In this document: positions 26,733 through 35,643 of the stretch, piece after piece | Numbering within the stretch: the stretch's first letter is position 1 | How the letters are laid out: each line of letters opens with the position of its first letter | DNA from: Methylococcaceae bacterium | GTDB lineage: Bacteria; Pseudomonadota; Gammaproteobacteria; Methylococcales; Methylomonadaceae | Reading direction: 5' to 3' | NCBI GenBank assembly: GCA_030693065.1 | Contig: JAUYBL010000037.1 | Coordinates: 1-64,000, forward strand | Length of the DNA: 64,000 bases | Program-made: the position numbers and the translations under genes | The notes under the pieces: generated by a model | The model's database searches: none | What the model saw: the letters and a program-made list of their open reading frames with translations, nothing else | What the model was told of the DNA's origin: nothing

Positions 26733-27920
26733 TTATGCTTTATTGCCACGTAATTTGCTGATGATGCGCCCCAGCAATCCCTGTTTTTTTATAGGATTAA
26801 GATCTGGAGGTTGTACTAATTCATCAGACTCCCGTCTTGCTTGAGCTACCAAACCCATTGCATGTGCGGCACTTACAAAGACAAACACATACTGCGGCTT
26901 AATGTTAAGAACTACAGCAACATCTCCTAGAGTTCTAGGCTCCTGAACTAGTAGCGCTGCAATCCGCATCGCATGTGGCGTAATTAATAGACGGCTAAAA
27001 TTTGGCCAATGTTTTAAATACACCGGATGATCGACATCAATGCTATCTGGATAGCGGCCTTTAGAGGTCCAGCACGCCAATTTCCATACAAAAGCATCCA
27101 TGCTGTGAAATTTTTCAGGCGATTTGGTTAATGTCGATAACTCACTATGAAAAGGCGATAGCGACATTTTCTTGCTGGGCGCATGGTCTAATTTAAGGCT
27201 AGCAAATGCCCTGAGTTCCTTGTCTTCGGCATCCAGCCAAATTTCATGGCTTTGTGGAAGTAGTACAAGTTGCCGCCAACCTGAATGTAATTGCAGAGTT
27301 TCGTTTTTATCTTGGCAAGTATTGATGGCTGACTGTATGTAACCTTGAAAATAATCTTTGGGCACGTAAGTCGCCTTGGCAAATTGCGCGGGATCATTGA
27401 CATCAACGCCTTGTACATTGCCAATATAAGTGCCGAATGCCGCTTCGTTTAGCTGCATTGCCGTTTGATGTTTGGAAGTCTTGTTTTGTTCGTCGGTGTT
27501 GATGGTGTAACTTTTCAATACCGGTTTTTCTTCAGGTATATCGTCTACAGACGCTTCGTTATCAGCTATGGTAGGTGAATTTTTCTTAGCTTGTTCAAAC
27601 CTTGCTTTAGCTTCGGCCAGTGCGCCCAGCATGTCTTCAGATTTAACGGGTTTTTTAACCGAAACAACATTGTCCAGATAGACGTTTTGCAACGATAAAA
27701 CGATAACTTGTTTGACTGTGGGCTTGGCCAAGCGTTCAGCTAATAGTTGCTTGGCATTAACGCTGTCGCCATCGAAAATATCAACTTCCGCTGAAGCCTT
27801 ATCGACAACGACTGCTGCGCCCTGACAAGGACCTTTTAAATACATGACCATCGTCCTGACGCTGCGCTCATCCATTGCGTGCAGTGCCACTTTTAACGGA
27901 CTTTTTGCGTTATTCGACAT
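26733..27920 (-). CDS. Pseudo-receiver protein with C-terminal winged-helix-like domain
   Basis: I do not recognise this 395-residue protein as a named family. Residues 1-105 read like a degenerate response-regulator receiver: 'KVALHAMDERSVRTMVMYL', an acidic 'FDGDSVNAKQLL' near the phosphorylation-site position, 'QVIVLSL' and a terminal 'KKPVKSEDML'. A linker of about 90 residues is acidic and low in structure. The C-terminal part has a helix-turn-helix-like stretch, 'RTLGDVAVVLNIKPQYVFVF', and a basic tail. It overlaps the preceding gene by 11 bp and precedes the GTPase by 15 bp, so it belongs to the operon. Confidence 0.65.
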   Translation of the reverse strand: MSNNAKSPLKVALHAMDERSVRTMVMYLKGPCQGAAVVVDKASAEVDIFDGDSVNAKQLLAERLAKPTVKQVIVLSLQNVYLDNVVSVKKPVKSEDMLGALAEAKARFEQAKKNSPTIADNEASVDDIPEEKPVLKSYTINTDEQNKTSKHQTAMQLNEAAFGTYIGNVQGVDVNDPAQFAKATYVPKDYFQGYIQSAINTCQDKNETLQLHSGWRQLVLLPQSHEIWLDAEDKELRAFASLKLDHAPSKKMSLSPFHSELSTLTKSPEKFHSMDAFVWKLACWTSKGRYPDSIDVDHPVYLKHWPNFSRLLITPHAMRIAALLVQEPRTLGDVAVVLNIKPQYVFVFVSAAHAMGLVAQARRESDELVQPPDLNPIKKQGLLGRIISKLRGNKA

Positions 27921-28641
27921 TATTCAGGCCCTTAAAATATATGCTTAGCTGCTGCCATGCATCAGGTACATCCATGTCGGCATCTGTTAATTGTTTGAGC
28001 ATCTGATTAAAGCCGCCGGCGTTTCGGGTGGATTGATAAAGCTCCAATAATTCTGCTTGTAGCTCCAACCTATCGGGTTCCGCCAAGATAGCCGATTCCA
28101 GGACTGTTTGCGCTTCTGTCAATTGACTGTATTCAATAAAATCGCGGGCCAGGCTTAACGCATCGACCTGTATTTGATTTGTATCTTCAATCACTTTAGC
28201 TAACTGAGTTGTACCGATGATTCCCGAGCTAAAAATCGAATATCGATTACCGGGTAATAGTTGATGATTCATTTTTGGCGCTTGCAGATAAGTAACTAAT
28301 GCTGCAAATTGCTCGACATTTAACGCTGATTTAGTGCCCGTCACCATGCGCCTGCTGATAGCCAGTCCACGCTTATTTAGGATAATTAAAAAATCGACCA
28401 GCGCCGCATAAAGTTGTGCATCAAGGCGTGCCTGATAACAATAATAAATTCGCTGTATATGAGTAAGTAAACAGGTCGGTTTTTGTGCGATTCGAGATGC
28501 CAGTGAAACCAATAGTTCGCCATCAGCTGACGCCGTCTCCACAAAAAGGCTTTTGCTTTGTTGCCAAAAGAATAAGCTGGCCGGTGTCGACGCAAGTATT
28601 TTTTCATCATTACAAGTAATCAGAGACAGTTTATTATTCAT
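27910..28641 (-). CDS. Hypothetical helical protein, first gene of the signalling operon
   Basis: The 243-residue protein has a C-terminal region of paired helices like a short TPR array ('ALSLARDFIEYSQLTEAQTVLESA', 'RLELQAELLELYQ', 'GFNQMLKQLT'). The N-terminal half is mixed and unrecognised. It is the first gene of the minus-strand operon and diverges from hemL. The promoter should lie in the 138 bp between them. Confidence 0.65.
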   Translation of the reverse strand: MNNKLSLITCNDEKILASTPASLFFWQQSKSLFVETASADGELLVSLASRIAQKPTCLLTHIQRIYYCYQARLDAQLYAALVDFLIILNKRGLAISRRMVTGTKSALNVEQFAALVTYLQAPKMNHQLLPGNRYSIFSSGIIGTTQLAKVIEDTNQIQVDALSLARDFIEYSQLTEAQTVLESAILAEPDRLELQAELLELYQSTRNAGGFNQMLKQLTDADMDVPDAWQQLSIYFKGLNNVE

Positions 28642-28779
28642 TTTAGGTTTCCCGATAACATCCGTTAGAGCCTAGTTTAAAGGCCATATATTTCAAGGAT
28701 GCAACACGTCAAACTTTTAATCAGTTCAAAGTTCCCCTATCCTGTAGAACATTTTTTTAACCTAAATATTGAAGAGATC

Positions 28780-30060
28780 ATGACCGAAGCAGCTACATTA
28801 TTTTCCGATGCCAAACTTGTTATTCCCGGCGGTGTTAATTCGCCGGTTAGATCGTTCAGTGGAGTCGGCGGCACGCCGGTATTCATCAATCACGCGTCCG
28901 GGCCTTATATAACTGACAGTCTAGGGAATAGTTATATCGACTATGTTGGCTCCTGGGGGCCAATGATTTTGGGCCACGCCCATCCGGAAGTCATTGCAGC
29001 GGTAAAATCAGCGGCCGAAAAAGGTTTAAGTTTTGGCGCACCGACAGAAATTGAAACCCGCATGGCGCAACGGGTTTGCGACTTGGTGCCTTCCATTGAT
29101 TTAGTACGCATGGTCAGCTCCGGCACTGAAGCTACTATGAGTGCCATTCGCCTGGCGCGCGGCTTCACCGGCCGCGATAAAATCGTCAAATTCGAAGGCT
29201 GTTACCACGGACATTCAGACTCTTTATTAGTTAAAGCCGGTTCTGGGGCGTTGACTTTTGGCGTACCCAGCTCTCCCGGCGTGCCGGCTTCAGTGGCAGA
29301 AGACACGCTAACGTTGACTTACAACGACAGCGACGCGGTTAAAAAACTGTTTGCCGACATCGGCGAACAAATCGCCTGCATTATTGTCGAACCGGTAGCT
29401 GGCAACATGAACTGTATTCCACCGGTGCCGGGCTTTCTGGAAACCTTGCGCGAAGTCTGCGATCAATACCAAAACGTGCTGATTTTTGATGAAGTGATGA
29501 CCGGCTTTAGAGTCGCATTAGGTGGCGCGCAAGCTGTTTACAACGTCACGCCTGACTTGACCACACTGGGCAAAATAATCGGCGGCGGCATGCCGGTAGG
29601 TGCTTTCGGCGGCCGTCGCAACATCATGGAACAACTCGCTCCACTCGGTCCGGTTTATCAGGCGGGTACATTGTCCGGTAATCCGGTAGCGATGGCCGCA
29701 GGCTTAAAAACCCTTGAGTTGATAGATCAACCCGGTTTTTATGAAACATTGACCGCAAAAACACAAAAGCTCACTTCCGGCTTGAAAGCCTGTGCCGGTC
29801 AAGCCGGTATTGCTCTTAGCACCAACAGTGTCGGTGGCATGTTTGGCTTATTTTTTACTGACCAGCCTCAAGTCACCCGCTTTGCCCAAGTGATGCAATG
29901 CGACCAAAACCTCTTCAAGCGCTTCTTCCATGCCATGCTGGATGAAGGCGTATATCTGGCACCGTCCGCATTTGAAGCAGGCTTTGTCTCTATCGCCCAC
30001 AGTGATGAAGACCTGGATAAAACGCTGGATACTGCAGAAGCAATCTTTAAACGCTTGTAA
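28780..30060 (+). CDS. hemL: Glutamate-1-semialdehyde 2,1-aminomutase
   Basis: The 426-residue PLP enzyme makes 5-aminolevulinate from glutamate-1-semialdehyde in the C5 haem pathway. Motifs include '[19 protein letters not shown]', '[21 protein letters not shown]', '[18 protein letters not shown]', 'DEVMTGFRV' and the PLP-lysine segment '[18 protein letters not shown]'. The ATG at 28780, 9 bases after GAAGAG, gives the normal family length; the upstream in-frame ATG at 28699 adds 27 unrelated residues. A 10-bp stem-loop follows the stop. Confidence 0.97.
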   Translation: MTEAATLFSDAKLVIPGGVNSPVRSFSGVGGTPVFINHASGPYITDSLGNSYIDYVGSWGPMILGHAHPEVIAAVKSAAEKGLSFGAPTEIETRMAQRVCDLVPSIDLVRMVSSGTEATMSAIRLARGFTGRDKIVKFEGCYHGHSDSLLVKAGSGALTFGVPSSPGVPASVAEDTLTLTYNDSDAVKKLFADIGEQIACIIVEPVAGNMNCIPPVPGFLETLREVCDQYQNVLIFDEVMTGFRVALGGAQAVYNVTPDLTTLGKIIGGGMPVGAFGGRRNIMEQLAPLGPVYQAGTLSGNPVAMAAGLKTLELIDQPGFYETLTAKTQKLTSGLKACAGQAGIALSTNSVGGMFGLFFTDQPQVTRFAQVMQCDQNLFKRFFHAMLDEGVYLAPSAFEAGFVSIAHSDEDLDKTLDTAEAIFKRL

Positions 30061-30067
30061 ATCTTTT

Positions 30068-30094
30068 GGGCTTTGCGGCAATGTCGCAAAGCCC
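30068..30094. other. 10-bp stem-loop between hemL and rmuC
   Basis: GGGCTTTGCG (30068-30077) pairs perfectly with CGCAAAGCCC (30085-30094) around a 7-base loop, 15 bp before the rmuC ATG. There is no T-run, so it may be a processing or attenuation hairpin between the two genes. Confidence 0.55.
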
Positions 30095-30108
30095 GTCATC
30101 CATTCGAA

Positions 30109-31431
30109 ATGAATACACTATCTATCATCCCTTCCTGGTTATGGGCGTTATTAGGCTTGCTGGCGGGGGCACTGATAAGCCGCTTAATTGCCGGTAATGA
30201 CAAAACCACGCTGCAGCAATTTAAAACCGATCTTGCTATCGCTGAAGAAAAACTTAAACAAGCTGCCAACATCGACGTCGAATTTAAGCAGCTGCAGCAG
30301 CGATTTTTAGAGCTCAGCCAAGAAAACGCCAAGTTGCATGCAAGTATGTCGAGCCAAGCCAGTCACGCCGCAGAAAAAATCCAGCTTTTACAAAACGCCG
30401 AAGCCCGCCTGACGACCCAGTTTGAAAACCTGGCGGGTAAGATTTTTGAAGAACGCAGCAAGCAATTCACCGAACATAACAAAACCAGCCTCGACCATAT
30501 CGTCACGCCGTTACGGGAGCAGTTGGGTGAGTTTAAGCAGCGCATCGAGACGGTCTACGATAATGAAAACAAAGACCGTATTTCCCTGCGCGAAGAAATT
30601 ATCTCGTTGCGGCGCGATACCGCGCAAATGAACCAAGAAGCCCTGAATCTGACCCGCGCGTTAAAGGGCGACAAGAAAACTCAGGGTAACTGGGGCGAGA
30701 TGATTTTGGAGAAAGTGCTGGAAAAATCCGGGCTACGCAAAGGCATTGAATACGACACCCAAGGCGCCTTCCGCGATGAAGACAACAGACTGTTTAAACC
30801 GGATGTCATCGTGCGTCTGCCGGAAAACAAAGACATCGTCGTCGATTCCAAGGTATCGTTGGTCGCGTATGAGCTTTATTGTTCAACCGACGACGATCAA
30901 GAACGCATTCAAGCATTAAAACAACATACCGACGCCGTGCGTGAACACATCAAAGGCTTGAGCAACAAACATTACGCTGGTCTCAAAGGCTTGCGTTCAT
31001 TGGATTTTGTCCTGCTATTCATACCCATCGAATCCGCGTTTATTGCCGCTTTTCAGGCTGACGAACGCTTATTCACCGATGCCTTTGAACATAATATCGT
31101 AGTCGTCACGCCCACCACCTTATTGGCTACTTTGCGCACTATCGAAAACATTTGGCGTTACGAGCGTCAAAACGAAAACGCCCGCGCCATCGCCGACAAA
31201 GCTGGCATCGTCTACGACAAAATTCGCGGCTTTGTGGAAGATTTGGACAAACTGGGCAAGCAATTGCATACCGTCCATAGCACTTACGACGGCGTGATGA
31301 GCAAACTCACCCAAGGCCAAGGCAACTTAATCCGCCAAGCCAGCAGTTTTGTGGAATTGGGTGTTAAGGTTAAGAAAACGTTGCCTAAATCGATTACTGA
31401 GCAGGCGGGGATTGAGACAGATGAAGACTGA
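30109..31431 (+). CDS. rmuC: DNA recombination protein RmuC
   Basis: The 440-residue protein has an N-terminal membrane anchor ('PSWLWALLGLLAGALISRLI') and a long coiled coil (residues about 30-170). The RmuC nuclease-like core includes 'QGNWGEMILEKVLEKSGLRKG', 'FKPDVIVRLPENKDIVVDSKV' and 'FVLLFIPIESAF'. RmuC restrains inversions at short inverted repeats; its core is related to restriction-endonuclease folds. The ATG at 30109 starts right before the anchor; the longer frame from 30073 runs through the hairpin and is not likely. Confidence 0.93.
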   Translation: MNTLSIIPSWLWALLGLLAGALISRLIAGNDKTTLQQFKTDLAIAEEKLKQAANIDVEFKQLQQRFLELSQENAKLHASMSSQASHAAEKIQLLQNAEARLTTQFENLAGKIFEERSKQFTEHNKTSLDHIVTPLREQLGEFKQRIETVYDNENKDRISLREEIISLRRDTAQMNQEALNLTRALKGDKKTQGNWGEMILEKVLEKSGLRKGIEYDTQGAFRDEDNRLFKPDVIVRLPENKDIVVDSKVSLVAYELYCSTDDDQERIQALKQHTDAVREHIKGLSNKHYAGLKGLRSLDFVLLFIPIESAFIAAFQADERLFTDAFEHNIVVVTPTTLLATLRTIENIWRYERQNENARAIADKAGIVYDKIRGFVEDLDKLGKQLHTVHSTYDGVMSKLTQGQGNLIRQASSFVELGVKVKKTLPKSITEQAGIETDED

Positions 31432-31548
31432 GTTTTAGCCTAAATAGTTCAACGTGAATTCAAGAACCCACCAACTTTACAGCGTCCATGCCGGATAGTT
31501 CGCGCCAAAAGCTGTTGTTGGCAACGCGTTAGGTGAGCGTTTACGACA

Positions 31549-32052
31549 TCAGTTTTCGATACATACCAAGCCTGAAAAGCTAGTCGCCTGATATAGGCCA
31601 TTGCCTTTAATTTCAAGATTGCCATAACCGCCTTTGAACATTTTGCTGCCACTCACCATGGTGACCAGTTCAATCGGATTGTTGTCGGTATCCAATAAAA
31701 CAACATCTTTGGTAAAAACGCGACCTAGTTCGATAGAGCCTGACTTTAAACGAATAATTGATGCCGCTGTAAATTGACCGACGCCATTTGCTGTTAAACC
31801 GGAATAAGACGTTCCGGTTACCGACTTACCGTCCAGGGTGGCTTGCAAATTGCCTGAAAAACAGCTGTTTGCGGTGCCAAAAAACGTAGCATCTGGAAAA
31901 TAATTGCTTTTATCTTTCAAAATATTACAAGCGGGATCAGGGCTTAACTGTTGAATAGTGCCTGATATGGGCTTGCAGGCATAGGGAGCGGCCAGTGCGT
32001 TGACAGAAGTTAATGCTAATAAAACAGCAGGAATAAACGTGAAATATTTCAT
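31549..32052 (-). CDS. Secreted hypothetical protein
   Basis: The 167-residue protein has a clear signal peptide (MKYFTFIPAVLLALTSVNALAAP, cut near residue 22). Four cysteines in the mature part could make two disulfides. The mature part is beta-rich ('SGNLQATLDGKSVTGTSYSG', 'GGYGNLEIKGNGLYQATS'). I do not recognise the family. It is separated from convergent rmuC by about 117 bp with no strong terminator. Confidence 0.75.
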   Translation of the reverse strand: MKYFTFIPAVLLALTSVNALAAPYACKPISGTIQQLSPDPACNILKDKSNYFPDATFFGTANSCFSGNLQATLDGKSVTGTSYSGLTANGVGQFTAASIIRLKSGSIELGRVFTKDVVLLDTDNNPIELVTMVSGSKMFKGGYGNLEIKGNGLYQATSFSGLVCIEN

Positions 32053-32167
32053 GATTCGGTGCCTAAAAGTAAATGGATAAGTTTTGTAACTCGTGCTGTA
32101 ACAATCGACTGTATGTCATAAGCCATTGTCCGCTCGATCTTTTAAATGAAGGCAACATCTCTCCACT

Positions 32168-32197
32168 TAAAAAAAAGCCCTCGTGATAAAGAGGGCT
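32168..32197 (-). terminator. Terminator of the motA-motB-PilZ transcript
   Basis: On the minus strand AGCCCTC (from 32197) pairs with GAGGGCT, followed by a run of eight T (complement of 32168-32175). It lies downstream of the small membrane protein gene at 32388-32579. Confidence 0.8.
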
Positions 32198-32387
32198 AGC
32201 GGAGGAGGTTGTTCATATCTTTTATCGGGTCATTGAGGCATCTATGCTCTCAGAAATGGTCGACGGTTGGATGATAACTTGTTGTTGAGACATGTTCTGT
32301 TCGCTGACGAACATTGATGTCCCTATTTCGCGAAGTGATATGAGAACTAAAAACATTTTAATAATTACAAGGCACTGTTCATGGTAT

Positions 32388-32579
32388 TCATTTTTGTTTT
32401 TCGCGACCAAACAACCCAAATATCAATATTGCAGCCGTGACAATACCGGCATACAGCATATTTTGTTTGGATGCGCCTAGTAAGTAAGCCCCGCCAATTC
32501 CCAAGCCCATGCCTAAGCCAGTAAAAGCTAAACTACGCATGAATCTGCATACGGAACAATCTTGATTGTAGTTTTTCAT
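32388..32579 (-). CDS. Small membrane protein with CxxC
   Basis: The 63-residue protein starts MKNYNQDCSVCRFMRSLAFT. It has an N-terminal CxxC pair followed by two hydrophobic segments ('GLGMGLGIGGAYLLG' and 'MLYAGIVTAAILIFGLFG') and a basic end. The ATG at 32579 falls 30 bp after the PilZ stop; the longer frame overlaps PilZ and is less likely. It belongs to the end of the motor operon. Function is unknown. Confidence 0.6.
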   Translation of the reverse strand: MKNYNQDCSVCRFMRSLAFTGLGMGLGIGGAYLLGASKQNMLYAGIVTAAILIFGLFGREKQK

Positions 32580-32608
32580 CGCTATATTTCGCTGTATTTT
32601 AGAAGCAT

Positions 32609-33193
32609 TTAGTAGTTCGGCGCCGTTGCCTGATCCTGACGTATTTGCCATTGCTTACGTAGCACATGTTTTATCAGCAATTCTTGATCGTCTTCGCGGA
32701 TATGAGTGTAATCAAGGCTGATTAGGAAACGGTCTGGCTCAATTTGTTGGCAATTGATAACTTTACTGTAGGCAAGAATCAGAGCAACAGTAGTGGGTAA
32801 AAATATTTCTATGGCTAGATGTTGACCAATTTGCAGCGGGCTACTTTGGTAGAAAGCCAAGCCGGTAGCGCTTAAGTTAACATCCTGATAATTCTTCGGA
32901 TTAACATCGCTGCCTATGATCATAGTGGCTTGGGCAATGGCATTAATTTTGCCATCCAGTATTTTGTATAACGCCATCATTTCGGGATTTTGGCTTTCCA
33001 ATCGTTGAATGAACAATGCGGCTTGTTGGGATAAAACATCCAAACTAGCGGCTAAAGAAAATTCAGCAGACATTTGACTCATTAATGCGTTGAGACCGGA
33101 ATTGACAGTGGCTTCATCAATCAACCGGTATGACAAGCTGATGGTGTCATCAACTCTGAAAAAACGTCGCCTTTCTGTTGCTATATTCTGCAT
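32609..33193 (-). CDS. PilZ domain protein
   Basis: The 194-residue protein carries a c-di-GMP-type PilZ signature. It has the Arg-rich 'ERRRFFR' at the N-terminus (about residues 7-13) and 'NLSATGLAF' near residue 115, matching RxxxR and (D/N)xSxxG. The helical insert between them is unusually long. It should bind cyclic di-GMP. Its position just after motB suggests it adjusts flagellar motor torque, by analogy with YcgR. The start ATG 33193 has AGGA 6 bases upstream. Confidence 0.85.
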   Translation of the reverse strand: MQNIATERRRFFRVDDTISLSYRLIDEATVNSGLNALMSQMSAEFSLAASLDVLSQQAALFIQRLESQNPEMMALYKILDGKINAIAQATMIIGSDVNPKNYQDVNLSATGLAFYQSSPLQIGQHLAIEIFLPTTVALILAYSKVINCQQIEPDRFLISLDYTHIREDDQELLIKHVLRKQWQIRQDQATAPNY

Positions 33194-33206
33194 GGTCATT
33201 CCTGAT

Positions 33207-34088
33207 TTAAGGTTTCTTGTCTGGAGTCGTATCTGTTTGAATGATTTGAGTATTGGTCGAATCTGTATTCAGTAGCACGTCATCTCTGGCAATAACAATT
33301 TCCACCCGGCGATTAATTGCACGATTTTGTGGTGAAGTGTTAGGCACCAATGGGTGCGTTTCAGCATGGCCTTCAATCAAAAACCGTTGCGGATCAAGGT
33401 GCATTTTTTCAAACATATATTGAGCCACTGTGACTGCGCGCGAGGATGATAATTCCCAGTTAGAACGGTAGGTTGCCGTCTTAATTGGAATGTCATCTGT
33501 ATGTCCGGCAACAATTACTTTGCCTTCTGATTTTGACACCGAATCGGTAATTTTATCCATGACAGGTTCAAACCCAGGCTTTAACACCGCACTTGCCGAG
33601 GAGAATGAGCCTTTTTCATTAATTCGCACAATAATTCTTGAACCATTTGTTTCTACTGTGACCAAGCCTTGTTCAATTTCAGTAGCCAGTTGCTTTTTGA
33701 TATTTTCAGCCTGCTCTTTGATTTCCTCCAGCTTGGCTTCGATTAGTTTCTGCTTTGCTTTTTCTAGGTCTTCAGGCGTTTCACTAATCTTGTCACTGTC
33801 TTGAGCGGTGGATTGCTTCACCTCATCAAGTGGTGAAGGGGTAACTTGTCCGGGGCTAAAGTTCTGCGCAATAATACTGGTTCCCATCGGCACTTGGTCA
33901 ACCTGGACCTCTCGCTGCACGCCAAAGGCATCTTTCATCGAGTCGGCAACCGCTTTAAATTTAACTACTTCGGTGCTTGCCATCGACAACAACAACACAA
34001 AAAAACACATTAATAGCGACATCATATCGGCAAATGTCGCCAACCACATTGGTGCGCCTACCGGTGGACACTTAGGACAATCAGCCAT
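33207..34088 (-). CDS. Flagellar motor stator protein MotB/PomB type
   Basis: The 293-residue protein has one N-terminal membrane segment with the ion-binding Asp21 ('WLATFADMMSLLMCFFVLLL'). A Gln/Lys-rich periplasmic linker and plug region follow. The C-terminal OmpA-like peptidoglycan-binding domain includes 'VIVAGHTDDIPIKTATYRSNWELSSSRAVTV' split over residues about 195-225. The Cys pair before the membrane segment, as in PomB, and the PomA-like partner suggest a sodium-type stator. It follows motA by two bases. Confidence 0.92.
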   Translation of the reverse strand: MADCPKCPPVGAPMWLATFADMMSLLMCFFVLLLSMASTEVVKFKAVADSMKDAFGVQREVQVDQVPMGTSIIAQNFSPGQVTPSPLDEVKQSTAQDSDKISETPEDLEKAKQKLIEAKLEEIKEQAENIKKQLATEIEQGLVTVETNGSRIIVRINEKGSFSSASAVLKPGFEPVMDKITDSVSKSEGKVIVAGHTDDIPIKTATYRSNWELSSSRAVTVAQYMFEKMHLDPQRFLIEGHAETHPLVPNTSPQNRAINRRVEIVIARDDVLLNTDSTNTQIIQTDTTPDKKP

Positions 34089-34090
34089 GG

Positions 34091-34843
34091 TTATTCCTCA
34101 CTACGTTTTTTCTCTGAGACATAGGTATAAAGTAATGTTTTTAATATTTTTGGGTTGGTGCCTTCCTGCAAATTAACAATAAAATTAAGTGCAAGTTGGC
34201 GATTGGCCTTTTCGTAGTTAAGTACACTGGCCAATTTATCTATCATCGGTAAAGCGAACACGTTAGCGATCATAGCCCCATATAACGTGGTTAATAAGGC
34301 TACCGCCATTGCCGGACCTATCGCGGCGGGATCGGACATATTAGCCAACATTTGTACTAAGCCGACCAGGGTGCCGATCATGCCCATAGCAGGTGCCAGA
34401 TCAGCCACACCTTTCCACATGTTTTGTCCGACTTCGTTACGGCTAACCATTAAATCAATGTCCTGTTGGAGCATTTCTCGGACAAATTCAGGAGAACAGC
34501 CATCAACACAAAGCCTGATGCCTTTCTTCATAAAGGGATCGGTCACTTCAGCTGACTCTAGCGCCAACAGTCCACTTTTACGGGCAGTATCTGCCAGGGC
34601 AACGGCTTCTTCGATTAAGATGGTTGGGTTGATTTTTTTATTCATAAATGCACGGCCCACCACGCCAAATGAACGAAAAAAGTCATCCAAAGGTACGCGC
34701 ATCAACGAAACGCCAAAGGTGCCGCCAAATACAATTAATAATGATGGCACATCAATAAACATCGAGATCGGGCCTCCGACCATGATGGCCGCCACGATAA
34801 TGCCAATACCCAATACAAAACCAAGCAAAGTTGCAATATCCAC
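34091..34843 (-). CDS. Flagellar motor stator protein MotA/PomA type
   Basis: The 250-residue protein has four membrane segments and the large cytoplasmic loop of MotA/PomA. Conserved parts include 'DVPSLLIVFGGTFGVSLM', the charged loop with 'MKKGIRLCVDGCSPEFVREML' and 'GMIGTLVGLVQMLANMSDP'. With MotB it forms the torque-generating ion channel. Its length and sequence are closer to PomA than to E. coli MotA. No other flagellar gene is in the window. Confidence 0.93.
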   Translation of the reverse strand: MDIATLLGFVLGIGIIVAAIMVGGPISMFIDVPSLLIVFGGTFGVSLMRVPLDDFFRSFGVVGRAFMNKKINPTILIEEAVALADTARKSGLLALESAEVTDPFMKKGIRLCVDGCSPEFVREMLQQDIDLMVSRNEVGQNMWKGVADLAPAMGMIGTLVGLVQMLANMSDPAAIGPAMAVALLTTLYGAMIANVFALPMIDKLASVLNYEKANRQLALNFIVNLQEGTNPKILKTLLYTYVSEKKRSEE

Positions 34844-34911
34844 TTCTTCTTTCCTCTTTCTAAAAATTAGTTGTTTTTAACTATGACTAGCGTAGTTAAT
34901 TTTTTGACAAT

Positions 34912-35643
34912 TTAAAGGGTTGAGATGGTGGGGGCTATTGCAAAACGTAGTAAGAAAGGCTGCAAATAGAGGGTGCTAGTGGCGGTATAAACACTTTTTG
35001 ATTGATAAATAGTTAAGACGTCCATTTCGCACTTTGTCGCTAAGCGGCTGAGGGTCAGGGCGGTTACTTTTGCTTGCAAATGCGAAAAACCACGATAACT
35101 GACTTGCCGATTCAAAAATAATCCAGCCTTTTGAGCTTCATCTGAGAATGACTGAGCAACATGGGCTGGCAGCAGCACGTAAAATAATCCGTCTGGCGAC
35201 AAACATTTATCCACAGCTACGATTAAATCGTCATAGGACAGGCAATCGGTATGTCGAGCAATATTTCTTAAGGCATCATCGGCTTTACTGTGCTGCTCAA
35301 AAAACGGCGGATTGCTGATGATAATGTCGTATTGTCGATCAGTGGCTTGGGCGTAAGCTTGAATATCCTGATGTACGGCGGTCAGTCGATGTGCCCATAA
35401 ACTGTTGCTGAAATTTAGCGCCGCTTCTTGATAAGCCTCTTGAGTAACCTCAACTGCCGTCACTTGCCCAGCACCTAATTGTGCTGCGCACAACGCCAGC
35501 ACGCCGGTGCCGGTGCCGATGTCCAGCACGGTATTGCCCGGTTTGACCGGTGCCATGGCACCGAATAGCAAGCCATCGGTGCAGATTTTCATGCCCGACT
35601 GTTGCTGTCGAACTGAAAATTGTTGGCAGCGGAAGATGCTCAA
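34912..35643 (-). CDS. trmN6: tRNA1(Val) (adenine37-N6)-methyltransferase
   Basis: The 243-residue SAM-dependent methyltransferase opens with 'FRCQQFSVRQQQSGMKICTDGLLFGA'-type residues and has the SAM motif 'VLDIGTGTGVLALCAAQLGA' (near residue 40). The N6-adenine catalytic motif is 'ISNPPFF' near residue 110. These identify TrmN6 (YfiC). Its ATG overlaps the stop of the giant envelope protein gene (ATGA), so it is coupled to it. Confidence 0.92.
   Translation of the reverse strand: MSIFRCQQFSVRQQQSGMKICTDGLLFGAMAPVKPGNTVLDIGTGTGVLALCAAQLGAGQVTAVEVTQEAYQEAALNFSNSLWAHRLTAVHQDIQAYAQATDRQYDIIISNPPFFEQHSKADDALRNIARHTDCLSYDDLIVAVDKCLSPDGLFYVLLPAHVAQSFSDEAQKAGLFLNRQVSYRGFSHLQAKVTALTLSRLATKCEMDVLTIYQSKSVYTATSTLYLQPFLLRFAIAPTISTL

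Noticed and set aside
28699-28779. Longer hemL start
   Set aside because: The extra 27 residues do not fit the family; the downstream ATG has a ribosome site and gives the normal length.
32222-32419. 65-codon minus-strand frame after the CxxC membrane protein
   Set aside because: It overlaps the preceding small gene, has no ribosome site and no recognisable feature, though it does lie before the terminator.
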